A stretch of 64,000 bases of DNA from Bog-756 sp963841885 (GCA_963841885.1 CAWJEK010000020.1:102326-166325); one strand, 5' to 3'. Shown: positions 8,772 through 18,666, counted from the stretch's first letter. Program-made: numbers and translations. Notes: generated by a model not told the origin, from the sequence alone.

Positions 8772-11042
8772 ATGACCACCGTCGCCGAACCGGCCCCGGC
8801 GCCGACCGCGTACACCGCGCCGCCGCGGGCGCACGATCGTGTTCGGCTACGTGCCCGCCCTCGACGGCATCCGGGCGGTGGCCGTGCTCGGCGTCATGCT
8901 CTACCACGGAGGGGCGCCGCTGTCGGCCGGTGGCTTCCTCGGCGTCAACATGTTCTTCGTGCTCTCGGGATTCCTGATCACCTCGCTGCTTCTGAGCGAG
9001 TGGACCCGCCGACTGACCATCCGACTGGGCCAGTTCTGGGTGCGCCGGGCCCGTCGCCTGCTTCCGGCCCTGCTCCTCCTGTTGGTGGCGGTGGCGGCCT
9101 ACGCGCGACTTCGTGGCCGCTCCCGGCGAGTTCGCGTCCCTCCGGCTCGACACTCTCGCCACGCTCTTCTACGTGGCCAACTGGCACTTCATCATCGGTG
9201 GGTCGAACTACTTCACCCAGTCCGCCCAGCCCTCGCCGCTGTCCCACCTGTGGTCGCTCTCGATCGAGGAGCAGTTCTACATCGTCTGGCCCCCGGTCGT
9301 CCTCGGGCTGCTCCACCTCGGCCGCCGGCTGCGCCCCTCCCGCCAGCTGTGGCCCGTGCTGGTGGCCGCGGTGGGTGGCGCTCTGGCCTCGGCCGCGGCC
9401 ATGCGGTGGGAGTACCTGCACCACGCCTCGGTGACTCGGCTGTACGAGGGAACCGATACCCGCAGCCAGGACATCCTGGTCGGCGCCGCGCTGGCCATCG
9501 GCCTCACCATGTGGGCCCGCCACCGCCGGGCCCTGCCCCTGCCGGTCCCGGACCTGGACGACTTCGAGCCGGATCGTATCCACCCGTCGGTCGGTACGGT
9601 GGGCTTCGGAGGCGCCCCGGCCCATCGCCGTGACGCCCAGCGCCGGCGCGGACCGAGCCCCCGGCCCATCACCGCCTGGGAGCTGTCCAGTACGACGGCC
9701 CGGCTGACCACCCAGGTGTTCGGGTGGGCGGCCCTCCTCGGGATCGTGGTCCTGTGGGGCCGCCTCGACGGCCCGACCGGGGTGTTCTTCGCCGGAGGCG
9801 AGCTGGCCATCGCGGTGGCCGTCGCCGTCCTCCTCTTCGCCGTCGTGACCGCCCAGGCGGGAAGCCTCGCCCGCGCGCTGGCCAATCCGGTTTTCGTCTA
9901 CGTGGGTCGGATCTCCTACGGCCTCTACCTCTGGCACTTCCCGCTCTTCTCGCTACTCGACGCCGAACGCCTCCACCTCTACGGGCTGCCGTTGTTGGCC
10001 GTCCGTTTCGCCGTGACGTTCGTGGTGGCCACCGCGTCGTACTACCTGGTCGAACTGCCGGTCCGGAAGAGCGCGCTGACCACCCTCAGCGAATGGCGGG
10101 GCTGGCTGGTGACCTCGGGAGCCTTCCTGGTCGTGGTGGCCGTCACCGTGGCCGCCACCCTTCCGAGCGCCGCCGAGGCGGCCGGTACCTACCGCTCGGC
10201 CGGTCCGGTGCCGGTGGGTGCTCCGGTCAAGGTGACCATCCTGGGCGACTCGGTGGCCTGGCGGCTGGGCTTCGCGCTGCAGGCCGACCAGCCCGAACAG
10301 CAGTACCGGGTCGACATCGACAACAGCGCCATCGTGGCCTGCGGGGTGCTGCGCACGCCCGAGTACCGGGCCCATGGGGTCCCCGACCCGATGTCGCCGG
10401 CGTGCAATCCGGGCAGTCCGGTGGCCGACCAGTGGCCGGCCCTGTGGAGCGGCGCGGTGGAACAGTTCCACCCGAACGTGGTGATGGTGCTGGCCGGGCG
10501 GTGGGAGGTCATGGACCGTCGGCTGGACGGCCGGTGGTCGCACCTCGGTGACCCGGTGTTCGACGCAGCCGTCAAGGGCGTCGCTCGAGCAGGCCGTCCA
10601 GGTGGCGGGGTCGAGCGGCGCGTACGTGGAGCTGCTCACGTCCCCGTGCTTCGACTCCGGGGAGCAGCCCAACGGCCAGCCGTGGCCCGAGGACGACCCG
10701 GCCCGGTTGGCCCGCTACAACCAACTGGTCCGCGAGGTGGCGGCCGAGCACCCGGCCACCGTCCGGGTCCTGGACTTCGACGCCATGGTCTGCCCGGGGG
10801 GTGTGTTCTCGGCCACCGTCGACGGGGTCCAGCTGCGAGACGGCGACGGTGTGCACATCGTCCCGACGTCGGCGGCCGGGCAGTGGCTCGCCGCCCATCT
10901 GTTGCCCGCCGTGGTCCAGGCGGGTCGGGACCAGATGGCCGGTCGTGGTCTCGACCAGACCCAGCCGGCGTCGACGGACTCGCCCCGGCCGACGGTGTCG
11001 GCGTCGGGGGCGCTGGCCGGCGACGGCACCCGCGGGCCCTGA
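8772..11042 (+). CDS. Membrane acyltransferase (OafA/YrhL type) with C-terminal SGNH domain, frameshifted
   Basis: The N-terminal half is an acyltransferase-3 membrane domain: GYVPALDGIRAVAVLGVMLY with the catalytic His, GFLGVNMFFVLSGFLITSLL, RRARRLLPALL, and about ten hydrophobic helices. The C-terminal third is an extracytoplasmic SGNH domain with VTILGDSVAWRLG (nucleophile Ser), a CGVLRTPEY region and the DGVHIVPTSAAG block carrying the catalytic Asp and His. Such proteins O-acetylate cell-wall or extracellular polysaccharides. Three apparent extra bases, near 8837, 9107 and 10579, put the gene in three frames; all domains are otherwise complete, so sequence error is more likely than decay. 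Confidence 0.8.
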
Positions 11043-11059
11043 CGCCCGGTGGGCGGCGC

Positions 11060-11473
11060 TCAGCCGCCCGCGGGGTTCGACGGCGGTGGGGGCTGGTTGA
11101 ACACCGAGCTGTCGGCGGCCTGGCACTGGGACCGCAGCGACGTCACGAGTTCGGACTCCGGCACCCGGTTCGCCTCGGAGAGCGTGGCCGACAACGCCTC
11201 CCAGGTGATGTCGTGGTAGGCGGCCTGCGCGGCGATGGGAATGGCGGCCAGCAGTTGGAGGTACGCCTTCTGGCGCAGGGAGGCGGCCGTGGTGCCGTCG
11301 GCGGTGTGGTTCGCCTCGTCCAGGAGCTTGATCGAGTCGTTGACGTGGACGCACGATGCCCGGGCCAGGTCGCCGGCGCTCGCGCCGCAGGCGGTCAGCG
11401 TGCCGCCGGCCACCAGGAGGGCGACGACCGCGGCGGCCAGCCGGGCCAGGCGGGGCCGTGTCCCGGCGATCAC
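11060..11473 (-). CDS. Putative lipoprotein
   Basis: The product has 137 residues. A basic N-terminus (VIAGTRPRLAR) is followed by a hydrophobic stretch and the lipobox LTAC, so Cys about 25 would be lipidated and the protein anchored outside the membrane. The mature part is helical, with two further cysteines (ASCVH and SQCQA) that could pair. It ends in a proline-rich tail. The GTG start at 11473 overlaps the TGA of the upstream gene (GTGA), so both are translated from one message. No known domain is recognised and no function is proposed. Confidence 0.65.
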   Translation of the reverse strand: MIAGTRPRLARLAAAVVALLVAGGTLTACGASAGDLARASCVHVNDSIKLLDEANHTADGTTAASLRQKAYLQLLAAIPIAAQAAYHDITWEALSATLSEANRVPESELVTSLRSQCQAADSSVFNQPPPPSNPAGG

Positions 11474-12027
11474 CCGAGCCAGCTGGGCGCCGAGTCGAGC
11501 AGGTAGCGACTGACGGCCAGGCACCGGTCGAAGACGTCGCACATCATCTCCTCGCCGGTGAGGACCCGCGCCAGGGAGACGGGGGTGCGGGCGACGATGC
11601 TGAGTCGACGCTCGGCCGCATCGGTCGCCGACGCGTACGAGTCGATGGCCGAGACCTCGAGGGGGAGTTCGATGCCGCCCACCCCGGCCAGGTCGATGGC
11701 GAGGCGGAGCAGGTCGGGTCCGTGGGGGAGGGGCGGTAGCGCCCAGGTGAAGGTCAGGGCGAAGTGGAACTCGTCCGGGGGGTCCTCGTCCTCGGGCAGA
11801 CCGAAGACGGCGTCCTCGAACGAGAGGAGGGTACGGGGATCCACCTCGAGGGCGAGATGGAGGTCGAGCGGACCTCCACAGCCGTCCTCGGGATGGAGTT
11901 CCACCTCCCACACCTGGCGGAGGGAGTACGTCTCGACGAAATGGCGCTCGTCGTGCACGTGGAAACCGTGATCGACCGAATGGTCCTTGAGATCGGCGAC
12001 GTATCCGGCCACATCGATGACTGCCAC
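11470..12027 (-). CDS. Conserved hypothetical protein
   Basis: This 185-residue soluble protein starts at ATG 12027 (MAVIDVAGYVADLKDHSVDH). It is strongly acidic, with a central beta-rich block (WEVELHPEDGCGGPLDLHLA) and an alternating strand FHFALTFTWALPP. There is no signal peptide or membrane segment. I do not recognise the family, but the composition and codon usage are those of a real gene and it heads a two-gene unit with the lipoprotein. Its promoter region lies against that of the divergent phosphatase at 12131. Confidence 0.6.
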   Translation of the reverse strand: MAVIDVAGYVADLKDHSVDHGFHVHDERHFVETYSLRQVWEVELHPEDGCGGPLDLHLALEVDPRTLLSFEDAVFGLPEDEDPPDEFHFALTFTWALPPLPHGPDLLRLAIDLAGVGGIELPLEVSAIDSYASATDAAERRLSIVARTPVSLARVLTGEEMMCDVFDRCLAVSRYLLDSAPSWLG

Positions 12028-12130
12028 AGGAAACTCAGCCTACCGGTCCGGCGAGGGGGGAGCGACGGCGGAGCGCGGCGGTCCGTCGCCACCTCCAGGG
12101 TGGGACGGCGACTCCGGTATCGTCAGCCGG

Positions 12131-12871
12131 ATGGACGACACCACCCTGCTCGAGGTGCTGCACGCCACCGCCACCGCCATCGCCGATGCCCTCGGTGAGC
12201 TGGACGACTGGGGACCCGCCGGCACCCGGGCGGACCAGTACCGTCATGACCTGGTCGCCGATGCGGCCGGGTTGGCCGTCCTGGAGGAAGCCGGCGTGGG
12301 CGTGCTGTCCGAGGAGTCCGGAACCCGGGACACGGACCGGGAGCTCGTGGTGGTCATCGACCCGGTCGACGGCTCGACCAACGCCTCCCGGGGGATCCCC
12401 TGGTTCGCCACCAGTCTGTGTGCCGTCGATGGCGACGGGCCGCGGGCGGCGCTGGTGGTCAACCAGGCGTCGGGGGTCCGGTTCGAGGCGGTGCGGGGTG
12501 GCGGGGCCCGCAAGGACGGCCTCCCCATCCGTCCGTCGGGATGTGAGCGGTTGGAGGAGGCCATCGTGGCATTCAGTGGCTACCCCCCTCGGCACTTCGG
12601 ATGGCTCCAGTACCGGTGCCTGGGGGCGGCGGCCCTGGACCTGTGTGCGGTGGCCGAAGGTGTCCTCGACGGGTACGCGGCGGTCGGAGGGTCCGAGCTC
12701 GGCAGCTGGGACTACCTGGGAGGCATGCTGATCTGCACCGAGGCCGGAGCCGTCCTCGGTGACGACCGGGGGCGTGATCTGGTCTCGCTCTCCCATGCCG
12801 AGCGCCGGACCCCGTTCGCGGCCGCCTCGCCCGCCCTGCTGGCGGAGTTCCTCTCCGCCGCGGCGAAGTAG
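12131..12871 (+). CDS. Inositol monophosphatase family protein
   Basis: The protein has 246 residues. The metal-binding motifs of the Li+-sensitive phosphatase superfamily are present: GVLSEESG (Glu ligand), VVIDPVDGSTNASRG (D-P-x-D-G-S/T) and the C-terminal GSELGSWDYLGG with the third aspartate. It would hydrolyse inositol phosphate, histidinol phosphate or 3'-phosphoadenosine phosphate using Mg2+. The exact substrate cannot be read from the sequence. ATG 12131 sits 7 nt after a TATCGT box (12118-12123) with no Shine-Dalgarno, so the message is probably leaderless. Confidence 0.87.
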   Translation: MDDTTLLEVLHATATAIADALGELDDWGPAGTRADQYRHDLVADAAGLAVLEEAGVGVLSEESGTRDTDRELVVVIDPVDGSTNASRGIPWFATSLCAVDGDGPRAALVVNQASGVRFEAVRGGGARKDGLPIRPSGCERLEEAIVAFSGYPPRHFGWLQYRCLGAAALDLCAVAEGVLDGYAAVGGSELGSWDYLGGMLICTEAGAVLGDDRGRDLVSLSHAERRTPFAAASPALLAEFLSAAAK

Positions 12872-12884
12872 CGTCTGGACCGGC

Positions 12885-12958
12885 GGGCGTTTAGCTCAGT
12901 TGGTCAGAGCAGCTGGCTTACAACCAGCAGGTCGTCGGTTCGAACCCGACAGCGCCCA
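12885..12958 (+). tRNA. tRNA-Val (anticodon UAC)
   Basis: The cloverleaf folds by eye. The acceptor stem is GGGCGTT/AGCGCCC, the D arm is GCTC...GAGC, and the anticodon arm is GCTGG-CTTACAA-CCAGC with anticodon TAC. The T arm is GTCGG-TTCGAAC-CCGAC and the discriminator is A at 12958. The CCA end is not encoded (ACG follows). It reads GUA valine codons, which are rare in this GC-rich genome. It stands alone, 13 nt after the phosphatase stop. Confidence 0.95.
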
Positions 12959-13071
12959 CGCATCAGGGAGGGGAGAGAGGGGCCTCACCGGGAGGGTGGG
13001 ACGGAACCGCGCGGTGGGCCAATTGCTGGGACCGGTCTGCGAGTCATGCCCTTTCGTCCCACCACGAACCT

Positions 13072-13345
13072 TTACGGGCCCCAACTCCCCGTGTTGTGAC
13101 GGAATGTGAGCCACAACACTCCATCCGTCGCAGCAAAAAGACCGCCCCCAGTGGTGCCGCACACAGCAAGGTCGCGACCCACATTGGTCGTTGACCCGAG
13201 AGCCGCACAAGACGCAGAGCCGAGCTCTCCTGGATCCCCCACCTGGCCCTTAACGTCACCGAATGGGTCCCAGGCGCCGTTTGCATGACCAATGGTATGA
13301 AACATCCCGCCACCACCGGTCGTGCCACAGACCTGCAACATCGCT
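13072..13345 (-). pseudogene. Fragment of a secreted beta-propeller/tectonin-like repeat protein
   Basis: On the minus strand two repeats can be read: LQVCGTTGGG, MFHTIGHANGAWDPFGDVKG, then DLAVCGTTGGG and TFRHNTGSWGP. The pattern (VCG-TGGGL-W/F-HTIRHANGSW-PFGDVKG) matches repeat units of extracellular lectin or tectonin-like propellers found in actinobacteria. Only about 85 residues survive. There is no signal peptide or proper start upstream, and the frame stops within the second unit. It therefore looks like a leftover of a larger gene that was deleted beside tRNA-Val. The rest of 12959-13611 holds no other convincing gene. Confidence 0.5.
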
Positions 13346-13611
13346 TCACCGCCACCCGTAGGCTCGAAACCCGCTGCGCCTACTCGACCGAAGCTGCACC
13401 TTCCGATGCATCTGTCGACACTACGCGGGCAGTCAAATCGGATCATGCCGTGTTTGCGCTGCTCTCGATGTTCGGACTTCATGCCGCGGCAACGTCCACT
13501 TGAGGCGGCGTCACATGCCATAACCCATCGCTCCGCCCCCCGGCATTTCTTTGCTACCGTCGCTGCGTGTCGCTCACGGCGGGCGATGGGCATCGAAAGG
13601 CGGCGGCGACA

Positions 13612-16599
13612 ATGGCGGAAGAGCTCGAGCGCGAGGTCGCGCGCGTCGAATTCAGCGAACGGCGGTCCACCAGCGGAGCGCCATTCTGGTTCAGAAGGGC
13701 GGGCGTGCCTCGGCAGTCAACGCGGCCGGCACCCCGGGCCAGGCGGGCATTGCTTGCGATCGTCGCCGGCACCGTCCTCTTGTGCTCTCTCTTCTCCGGC
13801 ATTGCGGTCTCCATCATGGGATCGACCGAAGCCGCAGCCGCAGCGGCCACAACCCCATGGGGCCCGGCCCAGGTGATCCCAACCGTCAGTTCCGTTTTGG
13901 AGATGACGTCCGTCAGTTGCACGGACGCGAGCGACTGCACGGGTGTCGGGGAGAACGAGTCTGGTCAACCCATTGCCGTGACGGAAACAGACGGAGTATG
14001 GGCAGCCCCCACAAACTTCACGAATCAAGACCCATCCGATTTCAGCGCCGTCAGTTGTACGGCGCCGGGGACATGCACTGCGGTCGGCAATGAACCCGTG
14101 GGCTCCGGGACCGAACCCATCGTTGCCACCGAGACTGCAGGAACCTGGAGTGCTGCGAGCTACCTGAGTATCGGCGGCACGAACAACCAGCTCCTTTCGG
14201 TCAGCTGTACGAGCGCCGGCAACTGCGCAGCGGTCGGTGAGAGTACAGGCAATATCCTCATTGAGGACCAAACGAACGGGGCCTGGGACAATCCGCTCGT
14301 GCAGGCAGCTGGAATTCTTACTTCAGTCACCTGCACCGGCGTCACCACCTGTGTCGCAGTCGGCTATATCGACGCAGGGGCGAGTCCCTCCGTGTACGAG
14401 GACGAGTCCTCCGCAGGGTGGTCCTCCCCTGTCGCCCTGACGGGGGTTCCCTCGAATCTCAGCGCAATATCGTGCACCAGCACGGGGAATTGCACCGCAA
14501 TCGGCTACGACAACGGGGGGACTCCACTGTCGGTGACGGAGAGCGGGGGCAGCTGGGGCAGTGTTGCCGACTTCTCGGGCGCGCCCGTGGACGAATACGT
14601 GTACGGGTTGAGCTGCCCCAGCGCCGGGAACTGCATAGCGGTTGGCAACAGTTCGTCGGGGGAACCTCTGTATTTCCAAGAGGCTGCCGGGCAGTGGGGA
14701 GCGGCAAGGACTGCCACCGGGTTCACTTTCGGCGGGACCTTGCCATCGATCAGCTGCACACAGACGGGAGTCTGTACGTCGATCGGGTACGACAACGACC
14801 ACCATCCGGTCGTCGACTCGTCGGCAGACATCACGGGAATCTCCTTCGGTGGATCGGTCGCGTCGCCGACGGTCACCATTACCGGATCCGGATTCGGCAC
14901 CGAGGCAGACCTCGGTACGGCGCAAAAACCCTGTGGCCCCGCTTCTACGGGGAGTGACTTCGGTGGAAACCTGACGGTCGACGACACGACCGCCGGCTGG
15001 AACGCCGGTGCCAGTGGTTCCGGCTGCAGCTATGCCGGACTGAAGATCTCGTCGTACTCGGCCAACCAGGTCGTGCTCACCTTCGGATCGAACTATCCGA
15101 CCTACGGTTCGCTGGTGGCCGGGAATTCGATCACGGTGTCCCTCCTCGGAACGTCGTACACGCTGCCCGTCGCCTATGTAACCGTTTCGGGAGTGTCGTT
15201 CTCGGGGACGGGTGCGGGGTCCACGGTGACCGTGACCGGATCCGGATTCGGCAGTATGAGCGACCTCGGTACACCGATGAGCCCGTGCGGGAGTTCCACC
15301 GGCAACGACTTCGGAGGAAATCTCACATTCACGGACTCGACGAGATCGTGGGCTGCAGGAGATGACGCCTCGCCAGCGTGCGACCAGATAGGGCTTGTGG
15401 TCTCGTCGTACTCGTCCACGCAGATTGCGTTCGCCTTCGGCTCCAACTATTCCGTCTACGGCAACCTTCTCGCAGGCGACAGTTTCACACTCGGACTCCT
15501 CGGGACTGTGTTCATGGGGACTGTTGGCTACCCTCCGGCGATCACGTCGGCATCCTCGTGGTCAATCACCGCGGCGTCACCGGCGACCTTTTCCGTGACC
15601 ACCACCGGCTATCCGGCACCGACTGTCACGGAGACGGGGGCGCTCCCACCCGGAATCGGCCTGGCCCTCGACACCCTCGTCGGCACCCCGACGGCTGCAG
15701 GCGACTACCAGATCACCCTGATCGCTAGCAACGGCGTCGGGGCGCCGGCAACCCAGTCATTCGACATCATGGTCAACTACGCGACGCCGTCACTCCCCGT
15801 GGTCTCGAACCTTCCGAGTGCGCCAACCTACGGAGACAGTTTCGTGGCGAACGTCGCCACCACGGGCGACGGGGCGGTCTCGGTGACCACGGACACGCCA
15901 TACGTCTGTTCGGTCTCAGATCTCACGGTGTCGTTCGTCGGTGTCGGCGGGTGCACGTTGACCGCCCACGTCGCCAGCGGAGCGGAATACAACGGTGACG
16001 ACGGGCAGCCGCAGAATGTGACGGTCGGGCAGGCCATGGCTTCGTCGCCATCCGTCACGGACATCCCGGCCGCGGCGTTCCTCGGCGGTTCCTTCGACGC
16101 CTCGGTGTCCACCACAGGCGACGGGCCCACCGGGGTCACATCTTCAACACCGGCGGTCTGCACGACGTCGGGCGACATTGTCTCCTACGTCGGCGTGGGG
16201 ACTTGTACCCTGAATGCCCACGTCGGGGACGGCACGGACTACCTGGGGTCGGACGGAGCACCGCAGAGCTTCGACGTGCTCGGGCTGACTGTTACCACGG
16301 TGCTCCCCGACGGCACGCGTGGGGTCGCCTATGGCCCAGTCACCCTGCAGGCGAGCGGGATCTCAGCGAGCGCCGGGTCGTATGTGACCACGCTCAAGTG
16401 GAAGAAGGTCGCGCTGCCAAAAGGATTGAAGCTGACCTCGGCGGGCGTCCTCTCCGGGACGCCGAGCCTGACCAAGTTGGTTTCGGGGTCCAATCCCATC
16501 ACGGTGAAGGTGACCGAGACTGTGACCACTCTCAATGGCACCAAGAAGATCAAGACGACGACGACGGTCGAGGCGACCGTTGCCCTGAACCTGACCTGA
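13612..16599 (+). CDS. Large secreted multi-domain repeat protein
   Basis: The protein has 995 residues from ATG 13612 (AAAGG 11 nt upstream); an in-frame GTG at 13567 would add 15. A basic region and one hydrophobic segment (ALLAIVAGTVLLCSLFSGIA) act as export signal. Then come seven or so repeats of about 50 residues with the core VSCTSAGNCAAVG, whose paired cysteines suggest a disulfide-bonded propeller. Next are two long beta repeats (TVTITGSGFG...DFGGNLT...SYSANQVVLTFGSNY), a putative-Ig domain (ALPPGIGLALDTLVGTPTAAG), two GDG-type repeats ending in CTLTAHV, and a final Ig-like domain. A surface or matrix role is likely. The G+C content looks lower than its neighbours. Confidence 0.8.
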   Translation: MAEELEREVARVEFSERRSTSGAPFWFRRAGVPRQSTRPAPRARRALLAIVAGTVLLCSLFSGIAVSIMGSTEAAAAAATTPWGPAQVIPTVSSVLEMTSVSCTDASDCTGVGENESGQPIAVTETDGVWAAPTNFTNQDPSDFSAVSCTAPGTCTAVGNEPVGSGTEPIVATETAGTWSAASYLSIGGTNNQLLSVSCTSAGNCAAVGESTGNILIEDQTNGAWDNPLVQAAGILTSVTCTGVTTCVAVGYIDAGASPSVYEDESSAGWSSPVALTGVPSNLSAISCTSTGNCTAIGYDNGGTPLSVTESGGSWGSVADFSGAPVDEYVYGLSCPSAGNCIAVGNSSSGEPLYFQEAAGQWGAARTATGFTFGGTLPSISCTQTGVCTSIGYDNDHHPVVDSSADITGISFGGSVASPTVTITGSGFGTEADLGTAQKPCGPASTGSDFGGNLTVDDTTAGWNAGASGSGCSYAGLKISSYSANQVVLTFGSNYPTYGSLVAGNSITVSLLGTSYTLPVAYVTVSGVSFSGTGAGSTVTVTGSGFGSMSDLGTPMSPCGSSTGNDFGGNLTFTDSTRSWAAGDDASPACDQIGLVVSSYSSTQIAFAFGSNYSVYGNLLAGDSFTLGLLGTVFMGTVGYPPAITSASSWSITAASPATFSVTTTGYPAPTVTETGALPPGIGLALDTLVGTPTAAGDYQITLIASNGVGAPATQSFDIMVNYATPSLPVVSNLPSAPTYGDSFVANVATTGDGAVSVTTDTPYVCSVSDLTVSFVGVGGCTLTAHVASGAEYNGDDGQPQNVTVGQAMASSPSVTDIPAAAFLGGSFDASVSTTGDGPTGVTSSTPAVCTTSGDIVSYVGVGTCTLNAHVGDGTDYLGSDGAPQSFDVLGLTVTTVLPDGTRGVAYGPVTLQASGISASAGSYVTTLKWKKVALPKGLKLTSAGVLSGTPSLTKLVSGSNPITVKVTETVTTLNGTKKIKTTTTVEATVALNLT

Positions 16600-16605
16600 T
16601 CGGAC

Positions 16606-16657
16606 CACCCGACGGAACCTCGACGGGCACTCATATCCACCAAGGTTCCGTCGGGTG
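16606..16657 (+). terminator. Intrinsic terminator-like hairpin
   Basis: A perfect 15-bp inverted repeat, CACCCGACGGAACCT and AGGTTCCGTCGGGTG, flanks a 22-nt loop, 6 nt after the stop of the large secreted protein. There is no U tract, as is usual in GC-rich actinobacteria. The remaining stretch to 16898 holds only the promoter of the next gene. Confidence 0.7.
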
Positions 16658-16898
16658 TGCGCTCCGGCATCTCGCTGATATCCACATTCCCCCGAGTGGC
16701 TGGTTGAGCCCTCGTGGCAGACGCCGCAGCTCGGTCGATGGGTGCGATGACGATCTGAAGGAGCTCGGTCGACGTACTGCGTCGGAGATCATTGAGAAGG
16801 CTGATGGGACCGCTCGCTGACGAGGGCCTCCTCAGGTCGGCCGACCCTGGTGACCCGGGCCCGGCGACGCCAGATCCTCCATCAAATACAGTGACGCC

Positions 16899-17495
16899 GT
16901 GGCGACGGTTCGACTGGCGGTACCCAGCGATGTGCCCCAGATGGCGCATGTCCAGATGCGGGCCTTCGAGGACGACCCGCTGATTACCTGGATGCTCCCG
17001 CCCGACGACTTCTGCCGGCGGGCGACGCTCTTGTTCGACTGCATGATTCGTGCATCGATGATTCACGGGAGCACCTACACGACCGATGACGGTGTGTGCA
17101 CCGCCGTGTGGGCGCCGCCGGACGCTTGGGCATTCTCCGAGGAGCAGATGGGGATGATGGCGGAGCCTTTCGCAGAAGCGGCAGGTGAAAGGGTCGACCG
17201 TGCCTTGAGCTTCTTCGTCGAGATGGCAGCGGTGCACCCATCGGAGCCCCACTGGTACCTCGAAGGGCTGGGCACCCACCCCGACTGGCAGAGGCGTGGG
17301 ATCGCATCGGCGGTCCTGGCCCCGGTCTTGGAACTCTGCGACGCCGACGGAATTCCCGCCTACCTCGAGACGCAGAAGGAGAGCAACGCCCCGTTCTACC
17401 GTCGGCACGGATTCGAGGTCATCGGCACGAAGCAGGTCGGCGGCGGGGCCCCGAACATCTGGCTGATGTGGCGGGACAGTCGGTCGGCCGGGTAG
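16899..17495 (+). CDS. GNAT family N-acetyltransferase
   Basis: The protein has 198 residues. It begins VATVRLAVPSDVPQMAHVQM, the usual first strand and helix of the GNAT fold. The acetyl-CoA loop is GLGTHPDWQRRGIASAVLAP (motif A, Q/RxxGxG/A), followed by LETQKESNAPFYRRHGFEVI (motif B). The acceptor substrate is not predictable. GTG 16899 lies 6 nt after TACAGT (16887-16892) and lacks a ribosome site, which suggests a leaderless transcript. It is a single-gene unit between the secreted protein and the MerR regulator. Confidence 0.88.
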   Translation: MATVRLAVPSDVPQMAHVQMRAFEDDPLITWMLPPDDFCRRATLLFDCMIRASMIHGSTYTTDDGVCTAVWAPPDAWAFSEEQMGMMAEPFAEAAGERVDRALSFFVEMAAVHPSEPHWYLEGLGTHPDWQRRGIASAVLAPVLELCDADGIPAYLETQKESNAPFYRRHGFEVIGTKQVGGGAPNIWLMWRDSRSAG

Positions 17496-17696
17496 CCACC
17501 CCACTCGCGGCGATCGGGGGTGATCGACCCCAAGAAACCACACCCGTTCTCCCTGCCCGAAGTCGACCCGGCTCCCACGAGCCTTGCAGGCACTTCGCGA
17601 TGACACAAGGGGAGAGTGTCCAATCGACCGCGGCGTTCGGCGCCACCTCAGTCTTGTCCTGAGCGGGCCGTGCCCTGAACAGACGCCGATACCTAC

Positions 17697-17727
17697 TTGA
17701 CCTTCACCTCGGGGCAAGGCACACAGT
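17697..17727 (+). promoter_or_regulatory. MerR-type promoter with 19-bp spacer
   Basis: TTGACC (17697-17702) and CACAGT (17722-17727) are 19 bp apart. This overlong spacing is the mark of MerR-controlled promoters. An imperfect dyad (CCTT...AAGG) lies between them. The CACAGT box ends 6 nt before ATG 17734, so the regulator would be leaderless and autoregulated. Confidence 0.5.
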
Positions 17728-17733
17728 GTCGGA

Positions 17734-18612
17734 ATGAGGATGTTCAGTATCGGACAGTTCGCCCGGCTGTGCCGGTTGTCCCCTAAGGCCCTGCGTCTGT
17801 ATGACGAGTTGGGCATCCTGCCGCCCGCCCGGGTCGACGCAGACACCGGCTATCGCTGGTACGAATCCGACCAGATCGAGGTGGCCCGTCGGGTGGCGAT
17901 GATGCGTCAGGTGGGACTGCCTCTCGAGCTGGTCCGCCAGGTTCTGTCCGCCGACGCCCTCGACGCGGCGGCATTGGTCCAAAGCTATTGGCGGCAAGCC
18001 GACGCTGAGCACCACCACCGTGCGGCTCTCGTCCGCCTCCTGGTCGAGCGCCTGGAGGGAATGAGACCGGTCATGTACGAAGTGACGAGACGCTGGATGC
18101 CAGAACGCCCTGTGCTCTGCATGGAGTGCAACGTGACGAGCCAGCAGCAGGTCGTGGAGCTCGGCAAACAGTTTCTCGGGTACTTCCGCGACCGACCCAC
18201 ACCTCTCCTGCCGGGGCGGCAGGGTGCCCCATTCCTGGTGTACCACGGCGAAGTCAGTGGTGACAGCGACGGACCCGTCGAGTTCTGCCGCCCCATTTCC
18301 CACGACGACTCGGAGACGGTTGCCAGTCGATATCCGGAACTGCGATTGCGCTCCGAGGCGGCCCACGAGGAGGCGGTCGTCCACCTGGGAACCGACCCCC
18401 AGGACGGGTCTCCGTGGGAGGTGGTCTTCGAGTCGCTCTACGCGTGGACTTCCGGGCACAGCCGAGAGCCGAGTGACCTTGGAGTGCGTCTCACCTATCT
18501 TGTCGTGCCTCCCCGGAGCGCCGAGAGCGCTCCTGACGTCGACGTCGCCGTCCCCCTGGTCGCAGCGGGAGAACCAGGGAGTGTCGCAGGGGGGGAACCA
18601 GGGAGTCGGTAG
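17734..18612 (+). CDS. MerR family transcriptional regulator with GyrI-like effector domain
   Basis: The protein has 292 residues. Residues 1-75 form the MerR winged helix (FSIGQFARLCRLSPKALRLY, then YRWYESDQIEVA). A dimerisation coiled coil follows (about 90-120), then a GyrI/BmrR-type small-molecule-binding domain starting near YEVTRRWMPERPVL. This layout fits drug- or metabolite-sensing activators such as BmrR or BltR. The extreme C-terminus carries a short duplicated motif (GEPGSVAGGEPGSR) encoded by an imperfect DNA repeat at about 18570-18612. There is no obvious target gene nearby, so autoregulation is the only control the sequence supports. Confidence 0.85.
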   Translation: MRMFSIGQFARLCRLSPKALRLYDELGILPPARVDADTGYRWYESDQIEVARRVAMMRQVGLPLELVRQVLSADALDAAALVQSYWRQADAEHHHRAALVRLLVERLEGMRPVMYEVTRRWMPERPVLCMECNVTSQQQVVELGKQFLGYFRDRPTPLLPGRQGAPFLVYHGEVSGDSDGPVEFCRPISHDDSETVASRYPELRLRSEAAHEEAVVHLGTDPQDGSPWEVVFESLYAWTSGHSREPSDLGVRLTYLVVPPRSAESAPDVDVAVPLVAAGEPGSVAGGEPGSR

Positions 18613-18666
18613 TCCTCACATCGCTTTGCGACTGGCCGTGCCGGCAACCGGGTGTCCGGGGGAGGG

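Noticed and set aside
12885..12958. tRNA-Val as attachment site of an integrated element
   Set aside because: No second copy of the tRNA 3' end and no integrase or excisionase gene was found in the window.
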